The notes under the pieces: generated by a model
What the model was told of the DNA's origin: nothing
The model's input: only the letters and a program-made list of their open reading frames with translations
Database searches by the model: none
Position numbers and translations under genes: made by a program
Part shown: positions 47,581-53,323 of the stretch, in pieces
Numbering within the stretch: position 1 is the first letter of the stretch
How the letters are laid out: each line of letters opens with the position of its first letter
DNA from: a virus
DNA: 53,323 nucleotides
IMG/VR virus record: IMGVR_UViG_3300035179_000011
Coordinates: 1 to 53,323 of that record
Direction: 5' to 3' (one strand)

Positions 47581-47867
47581 TATATTATCTCCTTTTTCTC
47601 CCATACAAACCAGAATCCACGTTCTATGACTTTTCCGTGTTTGCCGATAGTTTGTGTTTCGTTGTCATATCGTGGTTCATATATTGCGTAGAGTAAGTTG
47701 TTGTCGTGTCTGAATGTTTTGAAACTGATTATCGAGAGCCATGCGTCGTGTTCTGTTTTGTAAGGGGTCGGTTTCTTTTGCCATTCTGTGAATTGGAACT
47801 CTCCAGATTCTAAGTCGATTTTTTGTTCAGCTTTAATCATTTCGATTTGCTGTTCTATCGGGATCAT
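47580..47867 (-). CDS. Hypothetical 95-residue protein
   Basis: Mixed beta/alpha content with aromatic residues (FQFTEWQKKPTPYKTEHDAWLSI). Overlaps next gene by one base. Function unknown; belongs to the ATPase operon. Confidence 0.5.
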   Translation of the reverse strand: MIPIEQQIEMIKAEQKIDLESGEFQFTEWQKKPTPYKTEHDAWLSIISFKTFRHDNNLLYAIYEPRYDNETQTIGKHGKVIERGFWFVWEKKEII

Positions 47868-47942
47868 TCAAATTCCCTCTCTGTTTTCTTCTTTTCTACT
47901 CGTTATTCCTTGTTGGATGTCTAACTCTCGTTGATAGGACAT
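47868..47942 (-). CDS. Possible 24-residue tail of a small gene
   Basis: ATG 47942 starts MSYQRELDIQQGITSRKEE... ending GI at 47868, adjacent to the next start. The same frame stays open upstream (TIKQYCHELALE...), so a larger gene with a non-ATG start may exist. Coding is plausible but unproven. Confidence 0.35.
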   Translation of the reverse strand: MSYQRELDIQQGITSRKEENREGI

Positions 47943-47950
47943 TTCTAATG

Positions 47951-48073
47951 CTAATTCGTGACAGTATTGTTTGATGGTTTGTTTTCTTGTAATTCCTCTC
48001 TGAATGGTGCATATTGCATGGAAAACTTAGCCAAATCTTCTAAATCTTTAAGCGTCAGTTTTTCTTTGTTCAT
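47951..48073 (-). CDS. Hypothetical helical protein, 40 residues
   Basis: Starts MNKEKLTLKDLEDLAKFSMQ at 48073, overlapping the end of 48070-48303; ends at 47951. Acidic helix, no cysteines. Function unknown. Confidence 0.5.
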   Translation of the reverse strand: MNKEKLTLKDLEDLAKFSMQYAPFREELQENKPSNNTVTN

Positions 48074-48303
48074 TCTTGCGTCGCCTCTCTTACTGACGGA
48101 ATTAGCCATCTATAGAAAATATCGTGGTAGTGGTTTACTTCGAATCCTAAGTTTTCCATTGCTGAAAGTGCTTTGGAAGCGAAATCTTCGTCGTTTTCTG
48201 CATCTTCGAGAGCATCTCGTATGTCATTTTCTATGGTAGAACTCGCATGTTTCAGATCAGATAGTAGTTCTTGCAGTTTTTGTGGTAAATTTTCAAATTT
48301 CAT
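48070..48303 (-). CDS. Hypothetical helical protein, 77 residues
   Basis: Mostly helix with acidic patches (SDLKHASSTIENDIRDALEDAENDEDF). Ends SVREATQE. Starts two bases after the zinc ribbon gene at 48306. Function unknown. Confidence 0.55.
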   Translation of the reverse strand: MKFENLPQKLQELLSDLKHASSTIENDIRDALEDAENDEDFASKALSAMENLGFEVNHYHDIFYRWLIPSVREATQE

Positions 48304-48305
48304 TT

Positions 48306-48530
48306 TTATTTCTCCTTATGTTCGAGATGGTCTAAAAGGAAGGTATTGTCTATTTCATGTCCGCAATATCTACAATGAGCAGTTACATTGTCCCATTTTT
48401 CTTCCAAGTCTTCATATAATTGTGTTTCTTCATTCCATATCCAATCTTTACTGAAGTCTCCATATTCATATACGTCATCTAGTGGTTTTTTGCAGTTTGG
48501 ACATTTTGGGATTTCTATTTTTTGTTCCAT
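48306..48530 (-). CDS. Zinc-ribbon protein, 74 residues
   Basis: CPNCKKPL near residue 10 and CRYCGHEI near 53 form a zinc ribbon with an acidic insert (WIWNEETQLYEDLEEKW). ATG 48530 follows GTGATAAAA, so the MIK start at 48539 is dropped. First gene under the promoter at 48531-48575. Confidence 0.6.
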   Translation of the reverse strand: MEQKIEIPKCPNCKKPLDDVYEYGDFSKDWIWNEETQLYEDLEEKWDNVTAHCRYCGHEIDNTFLLDHLEHKEK

Positions 48531-48575
48531 TTTTATCACGCTTATTACTATTATTAGTCATGCTTAAAAACCTTA
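48531..48575 (-). promoter_or_regulatory. Promoter for the 48530-47580 operon
   Basis: Minus strand: GGTTTTTAAGCATGACTAATAATAGTAATAAGCGTGATAAAAATG. TTTTTAAG replaces the usual TATA core. The AT block TAATAATAGTAATAA and GTGATAAAA are present. Confidence 0.6.
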
Positions 48576-48639
48576 TGGCATGGCTTGTTTTGGTTTTCTT
48601 GCCCAAAATTTGTTCGATTGTTAATAATTGGCGATTTTC

Positions 48640-48858
48640 CTAGAGTTTAGCCAAGGCATCCAATATTTCCTTGTTATTCTTCATTGTTATATCTAATGCT
48701 TCGAGGAAATCATTTCGATGTTCAGCCAATTCCTTTAAAAACAGCAAAATTTCTTGGGTTTCAACTAGAACCTTGTCTATTTCAGGCGGCAATTTTTGCT
48801 GGAGAAGGGGGGAGAGATTGGCGGTTGCCCTGTCGAGAAGTTTGGCTACTTCTTCCAT
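48640..48858 (-). CDS. Coiled-coil protein, 72 residues
   Basis: The product (EEVAKLLDRATANLSPLLQQKLPPEIDKVLVE) is helical with leucine heptads. The start at 48858 follows GAGGAATTTGA. Function unknown. Confidence 0.55.
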   Translation of the reverse strand: MEEVAKLLDRATANLSPLLQQKLPPEIDKVLVETQEILLFLKELAEHRNDFLEALDITMKNNKEILDALAKL

Positions 48859-48955
48859 TCAAATTCCTCTATTATGATTACTATAAGCATCCTTATAAAT
48901 GTGGTGTTACCACAAACCTTAATAATAGTAATAACCTCTATATAAGCATGAGAGA
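48859..48955. promoter_or_regulatory. Divergent control region with several promoters and a palindrome
   Basis: Leftward: TTTATAAGGATGCTTATAGTAATCATAATAGAGGAATTTG just ahead of 48858. Further up, CTTATATAGAGGTTATTACTATTATTAAGG adds a second leftward copy. Rightward, CTCTATATAAGC (48938-48948) stands about 20 bases before the GTG at 48965. GTGGTGTTACCAC (48901-48913) is a small palindrome and a possible operator. Confidence 0.55.
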
Positions 48956-48964
48956 TGGGTTAAA

Positions 48965-49279
48965 GTGGTTAAAGTGAAGTTGCCAGTAATCAAGGTGTCG
49001 AAGGTACTAGCCGAGCTTGGCAACCGCGTGTACACGTTCAACGATTGCCCTTCGAATGGCTGGGTTCGGCTCGACTTGACGGGCTTTGAACTTGAGAAGC
49101 CGCTGTTTTTCACGGTTTCAAAGGACAACACGGTTGAAGTGGTTGTCCACGCGTGTCCGCAGTTGCCCAGTGATGCCCGCTACGCGTGGCAGCCGCGGTT
49201 GCATGAAGCACCCCGACTGCCCGTGGCGTGCCCGCGGTGCAGGTACAGGCTCGACTATAAACCGAAGCGAGGCACATGA
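48965..49279 (+). CDS. GC-richer protein with C-terminal zinc pair, 104 residues
   Basis: GTG start at 48965. N-terminal strands (VKLPVIKVSKVL, RVYTFND, WVRLDLTG, FTVSKDNTVEVVVHA) give a beta domain; the end has CPRCRYRLDYK. The DNA between 49010 and 49265 is visibly richer in G and C than neighbours, indicating later acquisition. Function unknown. Confidence 0.55.
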   Translation: MVKVKLPVIKVSKVLAELGNRVYTFNDCPSNGWVRLDLTGFELEKPLFFTVSKDNTVEVVVHACPQLPSDARYAWQPRLHEAPRLPVACPRCRYRLDYKPKRGT

Positions 49280-49623
49280 ACACAATTAAATCGCTCATTA
49301 TTATTGGTATTATCTGTACCTTTGTAGGCGTGGCTATTTCTTATGCTTTATCTTTAAAAACTACATCGCGACAATTTGACGTTTACAGCTTTTGTGACGG
49401 CACGGTGAAGCGGGGCATGTATGGTTGGAATCACCGTGTTTATTATAAAGGGGAAACGCCGTTAACTGACGTTTATGTTTACGTTAATGGTCAATTTCAA
49501 AAAAAGTTTTTGTTGATAGATAAAGGGTGGATTTATCCTTTTAGCACTTGGGAAGTTTCTAATTCTTCGGTGACTGTTTCTGTTGTGTGGAGCGGCAACG
49601 AAGAAACTTATGTTTTTCCTTAG
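49276..49623 (+). CDS. Signal-anchored extracellular protein, 115 residues
   Basis: Starts at ATG 49276 overlapping the previous gene. A hydrophobic N-terminal segment (IKSLIIIGIICTFVGVAISYAL, residues about 4-25) is followed by a beta-sandwich-like domain (QFDVYSFCDGTVKRGM..., VYVYVNGQFQ, VTVSVVWSGN). Likely exported and membrane-tethered, perhaps a superinfection or surface factor. Confidence 0.6.
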   Translation: MNTIKSLIIIGIICTFVGVAISYALSLKTTSRQFDVYSFCDGTVKRGMYGWNHRVYYKGETPLTDVYVYVNGQFQKKFLLIDKGWIYPFSTWEVSNSSVTVSVVWSGNEETYVFP

Positions 49624-49841
49624 TTAGTTTTTTTGTCTTCGCCAAACCACTTAACAAACCATTCATCTAATAAGTCATGCCAATGTAGGTGCATGTTCTC
49701 GCTAGAGTTGTATTCAGACTTCTTTGGAAATTCTTGTTTAGCCTCTTGAATCCACTCTTTCATAGCAATCATAACCGCTTTTGCACAAAGAGCATCACGA
49801 TTTTCTTTTATTCGTTTTTTGAATTCTCCTTCACCAACCAT
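49620..49841 (-). CDS. Hypothetical helical protein, 73 residues
   Basis: ATG 49841 follows GAGGTGATTGAGA. The protein is helical with tryptophans (HLHWHDLLDEWFVKWF). The stop overlaps the end of the rightward gene. Function unknown. Confidence 0.55.
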   Translation of the reverse strand: MVGEGEFKKRIKENRDALCAKAVMIAMKEWIQEAKQEFPKKSEYNSSENMHLHWHDLLDEWFVKWFGEDKKTN

Positions 49842-49857
49842 TCTCAATCACCTCTTT

Positions 49858-49956
49858 TTAAGTCCATGTTTTCATGTCCTCTGTCTTTTTGAAGTGAAGC
49901 TTTCCTTTTTTATTCCACCAAAACACGTAGACTTTCTGTTTTAAATCTTCAACCAT
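49858..49956 (-). CDS. Basic microprotein, 32 residues
   Basis: ATG 49956 after AGGTGACTGAA; frame MVEDLKQKVYVFWWNKKGKL ends at 49858. It shares the MVE...-like start with neighbours and the same GGTGA signal. Looks like a small beta-hairpin (YVFWWNKKGKLHFKK). Confidence 0.5.
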   Translation of the reverse strand: MVEDLKQKVYVFWWNKKGKLHFKKTEDMKTWT

Positions 49957-49958
49957 TT

Positions 49959-50177
49959 TCAGTCACCTTTTTTAAGTTCTCCATATTCTACAGCTATTAT
50001 TTCTCCTGCTGTTGTTGGGTTAGTCATAATTTTTACAATGCCAAAGTTTTCCCACTTGCACTTTTCGCTACAATGACCAAATCGCACGGGCAAGTCGCAA
50101 TCTTCGGGTTCGGGGCACGGATACTTTTTGCCGCAGTTTTGGCAGACGTGATATTTTATTTTCATTTTTTCAACCAT
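49959..50177 (-). CDS. Zinc-finger protein, 72 residues
   Basis: CQNCGKKYPCPEPEDC and CSEKCKW give at least five cysteines; then a beta/alpha end (VKIMTNPTTAGEII). ATG 50177 or 50165. Function unknown. Confidence 0.6.
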   Translation of the reverse strand: MVEKMKIKYHVCQNCGKKYPCPEPEDCDLPVRFGHCSEKCKWENFGIVKIMTNPTTAGEIIAVEYGELKKGD

Positions 50178-50183
50178 TCTTAA

Positions 50184-50426
50184 TTATCTTTTTTCTCTTT
50201 TCTGAACTGCTAATTCTAATATTTTCCTAAAGTTCCTTTTTGCTTTTATAGAATTATTCCATGTAAACTGTTTGCATGAACAACCATTAACACCGCATCT
50301 TCCATGTCCATCACCACGACCTTCTGGAAGACCATCAGGAAGAATTACGGAATCATCGTGTTGCCATTGATAATGACCACATTTGCATACACCCCATTTT
50401 TCTTTTGAATAAAGTTTTACGCTCAT
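50184..50426 (-). CDS. Cys/His-rich protein, 80 residues
   Basis: CKCGHYQWQH near residue 14 and CGVNGCSC near 45 make two metal-like clusters, with GHGR between; basic helix at the end. It overlaps the integrase gene by four bases, so it may be a recombination directionality factor; that is inference. Confidence 0.55.
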   Translation of the reverse strand: MSVKLYSKEKWGVCKCGHYQWQHDDSVILPDGLPEGRGDGHGRCGVNGCSCKQFTWNNSIKAKRNFRKILELAVQKREKR

Positions 50427-51556
50427 TTCTTCTTCCCCAATATCATTATGTTCTGCAAGATATTATTCATTTCTTCTGTTGTATGCACTTTTGCTAAGAG
50501 ATTTTTGATTTCGTGTTGTGCTTGTGGCGGAAGTTTGCGGATTTGTTCCATAGCCACCATTTTTTGCACTTCGACAGCTGGCAATATTGGGCTGTCGCGG
50601 TGGTGCCCGTAAATTTCCAGTTCGGGCAAGCAACTCAGATACGCCTCGTACAGTTCCTCTGGATTTGGACGTGAATAAGCTTTGCCCTGTGCGCCCCGCG
50701 GTATGTGACCAAGCATGTGATCTACCCAATTTAACGGCACTTTCTTCTCCAAAATTGTTTGCACTCGTTTGCGGAGTGCGTGTGGTCTGAGCGGGCACAG
50801 TCCTTTGGGCGTGTTGATGCTACCGCCCGATTTCCAAAGACCGTCTGGCGCGCCTATCACGCCAGCCTTGTAAGCGTAGTGCTTGAACCGTTGAATTAGC
50901 GTGACGCTCTTGTAGTTCCACGGCTTTTCAGGATTGGCGTTTTCAAAGTAGCTCTCCAACTTAGTTTTTGCGTCGTGCCCGATGAATGTGACGTAATCAA
51001 ACGTGCCGCTGATGATCTTCGGGATAAAAACGGGGTATAGTGGCTTGTCTTCTTTCCAGTTTTCAGTTTGAAAGTTGGACGCGGCGAGTTGCGGGATTGC
51101 CCCGATTCGCAGCCCCATGTAACTATTCGCCAGTATCCAGCTTGCGTGCTGGAGCGGGGCAACGTCGCAAATTCGTCTTATCTCCTCGTTGTTCGGTATT
51201 TTCTCAAATTTACGAATTGTAGGCAGTGACGGCTGTTTACTTGTGAGCGGGATGCGATTGGCGTGGTAAAAGCTTTTCAAGTAGCCGAACATTATTGTAG
51301 CGGTGGTTTTGGTTGGATATTTATTCCAGAACTTGTCGATCAAGTCGTAGTGGCGGTTGATGTTTGTGGTGGCATCGCTTATTATTTGGTCGGGGTTCAA
51401 CTTGGTATATTCGGTGTAGAACTTGAGCGACATCAACGCAAATTGTTTCGTTGCCTTGCTCATTCCGCCGTTTTCCATGGCGCACGCTCGCTTTTTTAGT
51501 TGTGTGAACCATCGCTGGACTGACTCGAAGTTTTCAAGGTTTTTCATTTTAACCAA
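50423..51556 (-). CDS. int: Tyrosine recombinase (integrase)
   Basis: The 377-residue protein has N-terminal core-binding helices and a catalytic domain: R150 in MGLRIGA, H259 and R262 in HALRKR, H284 in MLGHIP and a tyrosine at 294 in AYSRP (nucleophile candidate). This fits archaeal and phage integrases. TTG 51556 or ATG 51547 start. It should catalyse site-specific insertion of the virus into host DNA, and implies a temperate lifestyle; the att site was not identified. Confidence 0.82.
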   Translation of the reverse strand: MVKMKNLENFESVQRWFTQLKKRACAMENGGMSKATKQFALMSLKFYTEYTKLNPDQIISDATTNINRHYDLIDKFWNKYPTKTTATIMFGYLKSFYHANRIPLTSKQPSLPTIRKFEKIPNNEEIRRICDVAPLQHASWILANSYMGLRIGAIPQLAASNFQTENWKEDKPLYPVFIPKIISGTFDYVTFIGHDAKTKLESYFENANPEKPWNYKSVTLIQRFKHYAYKAGVIGAPDGLWKSGGSINTPKGLCPLRPHALRKRVQTILEKKVPLNWVDHMLGHIPRGAQGKAYSRPNPEELYEAYLSCLPELEIYGHHRDSPILPAVEVQKMVAMEQIRKLPPQAQHEIKNLLAKVHTTEEMNNILQNIMILGKKK

Positions 51557-51760
51557 CTAAGTTTCAATTCTTAATTTTTTCCCGTTAAACGTGATTTTTA
51601 TTAATTGTCCTTTTTTTGTAACTCCAAGAGAACATTCGCCGATAATTTTATTTTCGTCGTTTAGGTTCTTCTTAAAAATCCCTATCCATCCTGTATCTTC
51701 AATGAATGCTCTAAGTTGACTTTTGAAGTCTTTTTGGGTGCTGTCTAATTCATAAATCAT
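51557..51760 (-). CDS. Hypothetical 67-residue protein
   Basis: ATG 51760 overlaps the upstream TGA and follows GGAAGCGAAACC; the start at 51853 is rejected. The protein is beta-rich toward the end (ECSLGVTKKGQLIKITFNGKKLRIE). Function unknown; lies directly above the integrase. Confidence 0.55.
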   Translation of the reverse strand: MIYELDSTQKDFKSQLRAFIEDTGWIGIFKKNLNDENKIIGECSLGVTKKGQLIKITFNGKKLRIET

Positions 51761-52053
51761 TTTGGTTTCGCTTCCTTCTTTCCTTCCATAGTTTTTGAAT
51801 AATGTTCTGGTGTATCTTCGATTATTCGACAGAATTTCTTTGGATCGTGACAAGCATCATAGTTATACGGACACGTATTTCTTGCAGGACAAACATATTC
51901 TGGTTTTGCTTCCTTAGGATTCTCAGGTGCTAAGTCGAGATGAATAACCCAAATCCACATCTCACAATGAGGACACCAAACCTTTAGGAATTTGTATTCT
52001 TTTCTTGCATCGGGTTGCTTCTCTCTGATTAGATGTAGGTGTTCATTTGTCAT
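51757..52053 (-). CDS. Cys-rich zinc-binding protein, 98 residues
   Basis: CPHCEMW near residue 27, CPARNTCPYNYDAC and CRII later give seven cysteines in a compact fold that may hold two zinc ions. A truncated copy opens the window (1-40), so this is the full gene across the closing repeat. Function unknown. Confidence 0.6.
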   Translation of the reverse strand: MTNEHLHLIREKQPDARKEYKFLKVWCPHCEMWIWVIHLDLAPENPKEAKPEYVCPARNTCPYNYDACHDPKKFCRIIEDTPEHYSKTMEGKKEAKPK

Positions 52054-52175
52054 GGTTTTGCTTCCTTCAAAAGTTGTTCTAACTTACGGTATTCTGTCCA
52101 TACTTCATTAGGAGCATTAGTTTGTTCCAAAACATCGCTTAAACGAATTAATTGTTTTTCAACGAGTTTGTTCAT
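52050..52175 (-). CDS. Copy of 37-162, hypothetical 41-residue protein
   Basis: Differs from the left copy by one residue (Leu instead of Phe, LEQLLKEAKP). Same overlap pattern and start. Confidence 0.6.
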   Translation of the reverse strand: MNKLVEKQLIRLSDVLEQTNAPNEVWTEYRKLEQLLKEAKP

Positions 52176-52282
52176 GGTTTCGCTTCCCTCTTTAGAAACT
52201 TGAGTCGATGATGGCAATTGAAACATTTTCCAACGTAATCGTAACATTCACCATCTATGAATCGGCAATGAACAGAACTCAT
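52172..52282 (-). CDS. Copy of 159-269, Cys/His microprotein
   Basis: Apparently identical to the left copy; 36 residues with four cysteines. Confidence 0.6.
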   Translation of the reverse strand: MSSVHCRFIDGECYDYVGKCFNCHHRLKFLKREAKP

Positions 52283-52359
52283 GGTGGTGTACCACCGTCG
52301 GCTGTATCTCTTAGCCAAACTATGCGATCAAGGATTTTTTGTTTCAAACTCTTGCTCAT
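52279..52359 (-). CDS. Copy of 266-346, possible 26-residue microprotein
   Basis: Apparently identical to the left copy; supported only by tiling. Confidence 0.4.
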   Translation of the reverse strand: MSKSLKQKILDRIVWLRDTADGGTPP

Positions 52360-52460
52360 GGCAGATAACATCCCTTTTTACAATCCATTTTTCTATTAAC
52401 TATTCTAAGATGTTCGCAGTCTCGACAATTGCAATTGTTTACGCAAGTCTGAATTCTCAT
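52356..52460 (-). CDS. Copy of 343-447, Cys-rich microprotein
   Basis: Apparently identical to the left copy; six cysteines in 34 residues. Confidence 0.6.
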   Translation of the reverse strand: MRIQTCVNNCNCRDCEHLRIVNRKMDCKKGCYLP

Positions 52461-52606
52461 TTCTTATTCCTCTCTTCCTTCCATTTGTGCCCGCAATTCA
52501 TACATTCGTATTCCATGCTTGCGTCCACATAATATGTGCCTTCGTAGTGTCCGTCTTTGCCTTCGCTGGCTTCAACGGCAAGTTCTCCGCATTTTGGACA
52601 TTTCAT
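52457..52606 (-). CDS. Copy of 444-593, zinc-ribbon microprotein
   Basis: Apparently identical to the left copy; CPKC and CMNC pairs. Confidence 0.7.
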   Translation of the reverse strand: MKCPKCGELAVEASEGKDGHYEGTYYVDASMEYECMNCGHKWKEERNKK

Positions 52607-52860
52607 ATTCTTTCAACCTCAAGCAGATAGTTTTCCACTGTTTGAAACAGTTGCACTTCAGGAAAACACGCGCTTTCTATAAATATGACAATATTGTTTG
52701 TGTTGATGTCATAGCCGATTTGCACTATGCGGGCATCGGTTGGCAACGGATTCTTGATTTTTAAGTGTACTTCCATTCCTAAAAAGAAAGCTTCAAAAAA
52801 TTGTGCGTTTATCTCGATGCGTTTTATTCGTCTTGAAAGATTGAGTTTTTGGTCTTTCAT
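52603..52860 (-). CDS. Copy of 590-847, hypothetical protein
   Basis: Apparently identical to the left copy; start ATG 52860 after GTGATAAAA. Confidence 0.65.
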   Translation of the reverse strand: MKDQKLNLSRRIKRIEINAQFFEAFFLGMEVHLKIKNPLPTDARIVQIGYDINTNNIVIFIESACFPEVQLFQTVENYLLEVERI

Positions 52861-52865
52861 TTTTA

Positions 52866-53141
52866 TCACTTTTCCTTTGGTTCGTAAAGTGGACAGTATT
52901 TCGTGCAGTTTATGTTGTTTCGGTTGAATTCTTCGCAATGGAAAATGTCTTGCGGATAGTCTTTCTGAAATATGGCGTGGTGGCAGTTTCTTGCTATTTT
53001 CAACATTTCACGTTTTTCTGTCATTTTTATTTGATCAAACCAAGGTAGACATTTGTTACAAAGTCGTTCATTTTTTCTCCGTAGAAAGGGTTTGCCACAA
53101 TGTAGACAGATTCCTTCTTTTTTTAGTTCCACGATTTTCAC
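52866..53141 (-). CDS. Copy of 853-1128, zinc-finger-like protein
   Basis: Apparently identical to the left copy; GTG start with the same leaderless-type promoter at 53142-53178. Confidence 0.7.
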   Translation of the reverse strand: MKIVELKKEGICLHCGKPFLRRKNERLCNKCLPWFDQIKMTEKREMLKIARNCHHAIFQKDYPQDIFHCEEFNRNNINCTKYCPLYEPKEK

Positions 53142-53208
53142 CTATTACGATTATTACAATGACTAATTTATAAACTTTGTGCTTCTGCCATACTTTAAAT
53201 ATATAAAG

Positions 53209-53323
53209 TTTACGGTTTAGTCAAGAATATCTCATTCACAAATTTTGAATACTTATACACGCTATTGATTTCGTAGGAAAGTGGTTTATTTGACAGGGCT
53301 TCCAGAAAAAGTTCGAAGAACAC
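53209..53323. other. Unique right tail, not matching sequence after the left repeat
   Basis: After the repeat the 115 bases diverge. A rightward frame beginning GTG 53281 (VVYLTGLPEKVRRT) reaches the window end and could be the start of another gene, with CTTATACACG upstream as TATA-like. It may be a strain variant, a viral or host junction, or a mis-assembly. Confidence 0.5.

Larger units (their letters stand above)
52014..53208. repeat. Right copy of 1.2-kb terminal direct repeat
   Basis: Same as 1-1195 (offset 52013) with one noticed mismatch at 52073. Genes within it are listed as copies. Beyond 53208 the sequence no longer matches 1196 onwards. The repeat ends inside an AT-rich promoter-like sequence (TTTAAATATATAAAG). 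Confidence 0.93.

Noticed and set aside
1-53323. CRISPR array
   Set aside because: No regularly spaced identical repeats of 20-40 bases were seen; the Cas4-like gene stands alone.
1-53323. tRNA, rRNA genes or insertion sequences
   Set aside because: No cloverleaf with CCA-type acceptor, no rRNA-like conserved blocks and no transposase with terminal inverted repeats were noticed. A tRNAscan-SE run would settle the tRNA question.
50423-53323. Attachment site for the integrase
   Set aside because: No tRNA-like fragment or short repeat could be singled out next to the integrase. The 1.2-kb repeat is too long and gene-filled to be an att core.

Overview
The window reads as a nearly complete or complete genome of a tailed double-stranded DNA virus (Caudoviricetes type) of an archaeon. 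The head-tail set is canonical: large terminase, portal, HK97-type protease/scaffold, HK97-fold capsid protein, connector, gp10-like protein, tail tube, tail assembly chaperone with a frameshift, and tape measure. The archaeal assignment rests on AT-rich TATA boxes about 25-35 bases ahead of starts, some leaderless or very short leaders, GGTGAT/GTGAT ribosome sites, an archaeal-type Prim-Pol/ATPase, family B DNA polymerase, a Cas4-like nuclease, a HerA-like ATPase and an archaeal-style tyrosine recombinase. The host lineage cannot be told from the sequence.

Layout. (1) 1-5282, leftward: early-looking operons of very small overlapping genes, many with paired cysteines. (2) 5266-26213, leftward: small ORFs, Cas4-like nuclease and neighbour, then tail, adhesin and head genes. 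Two copies of a distinct promoter (14022-14062 and 22310-22351) head structural operons. (3) 26299-41755, rightward: small ribbon-helix-helix-like protein, portal, DNA-binding and membrane proteins, PolB, nucleotide-metabolism genes, terminases, three HNH-type genes, a coiled-coil/membrane protein, a DNA methyltransferase and the Prim-Pol/ATPase. (4) 41756-42463: a non-coding region with repeats, poly-T tracts and a decayed copy of the primase gene's 3' end; candidate origin or terminator zone. (5) 42723-48858, mostly leftward: accessory genes including a HerA/FtsK-like ATPase. (6) 48965-49623, two rightward genes. (7) 49620-53141, leftward: integrase and more microproteins.

The first 1195 bases recur at 52014-53208 with one mismatch noticed and no net indel in the aligned genes, so the sequence is terminally redundant. 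If this is circle closure or a true terminal repeat, the unit is about 52,013 bp. The last 115 bases do not match what follows the left copy, so the right end is a variant or a junction.

A recurring composite promoter (TTTATATA, then an ATTATTACTATTATTA-like block, then often GTGATAAAAATG) precedes most non-structural operons. The structural operons use a different sequence. This suggests two expression classes, probably early and late. The most unusual elements are a 575-residue protein with about 29 tandem 14-17 residue repeats, the very large set of zinc-ribbon-like microproteins, and the shared promoter code.
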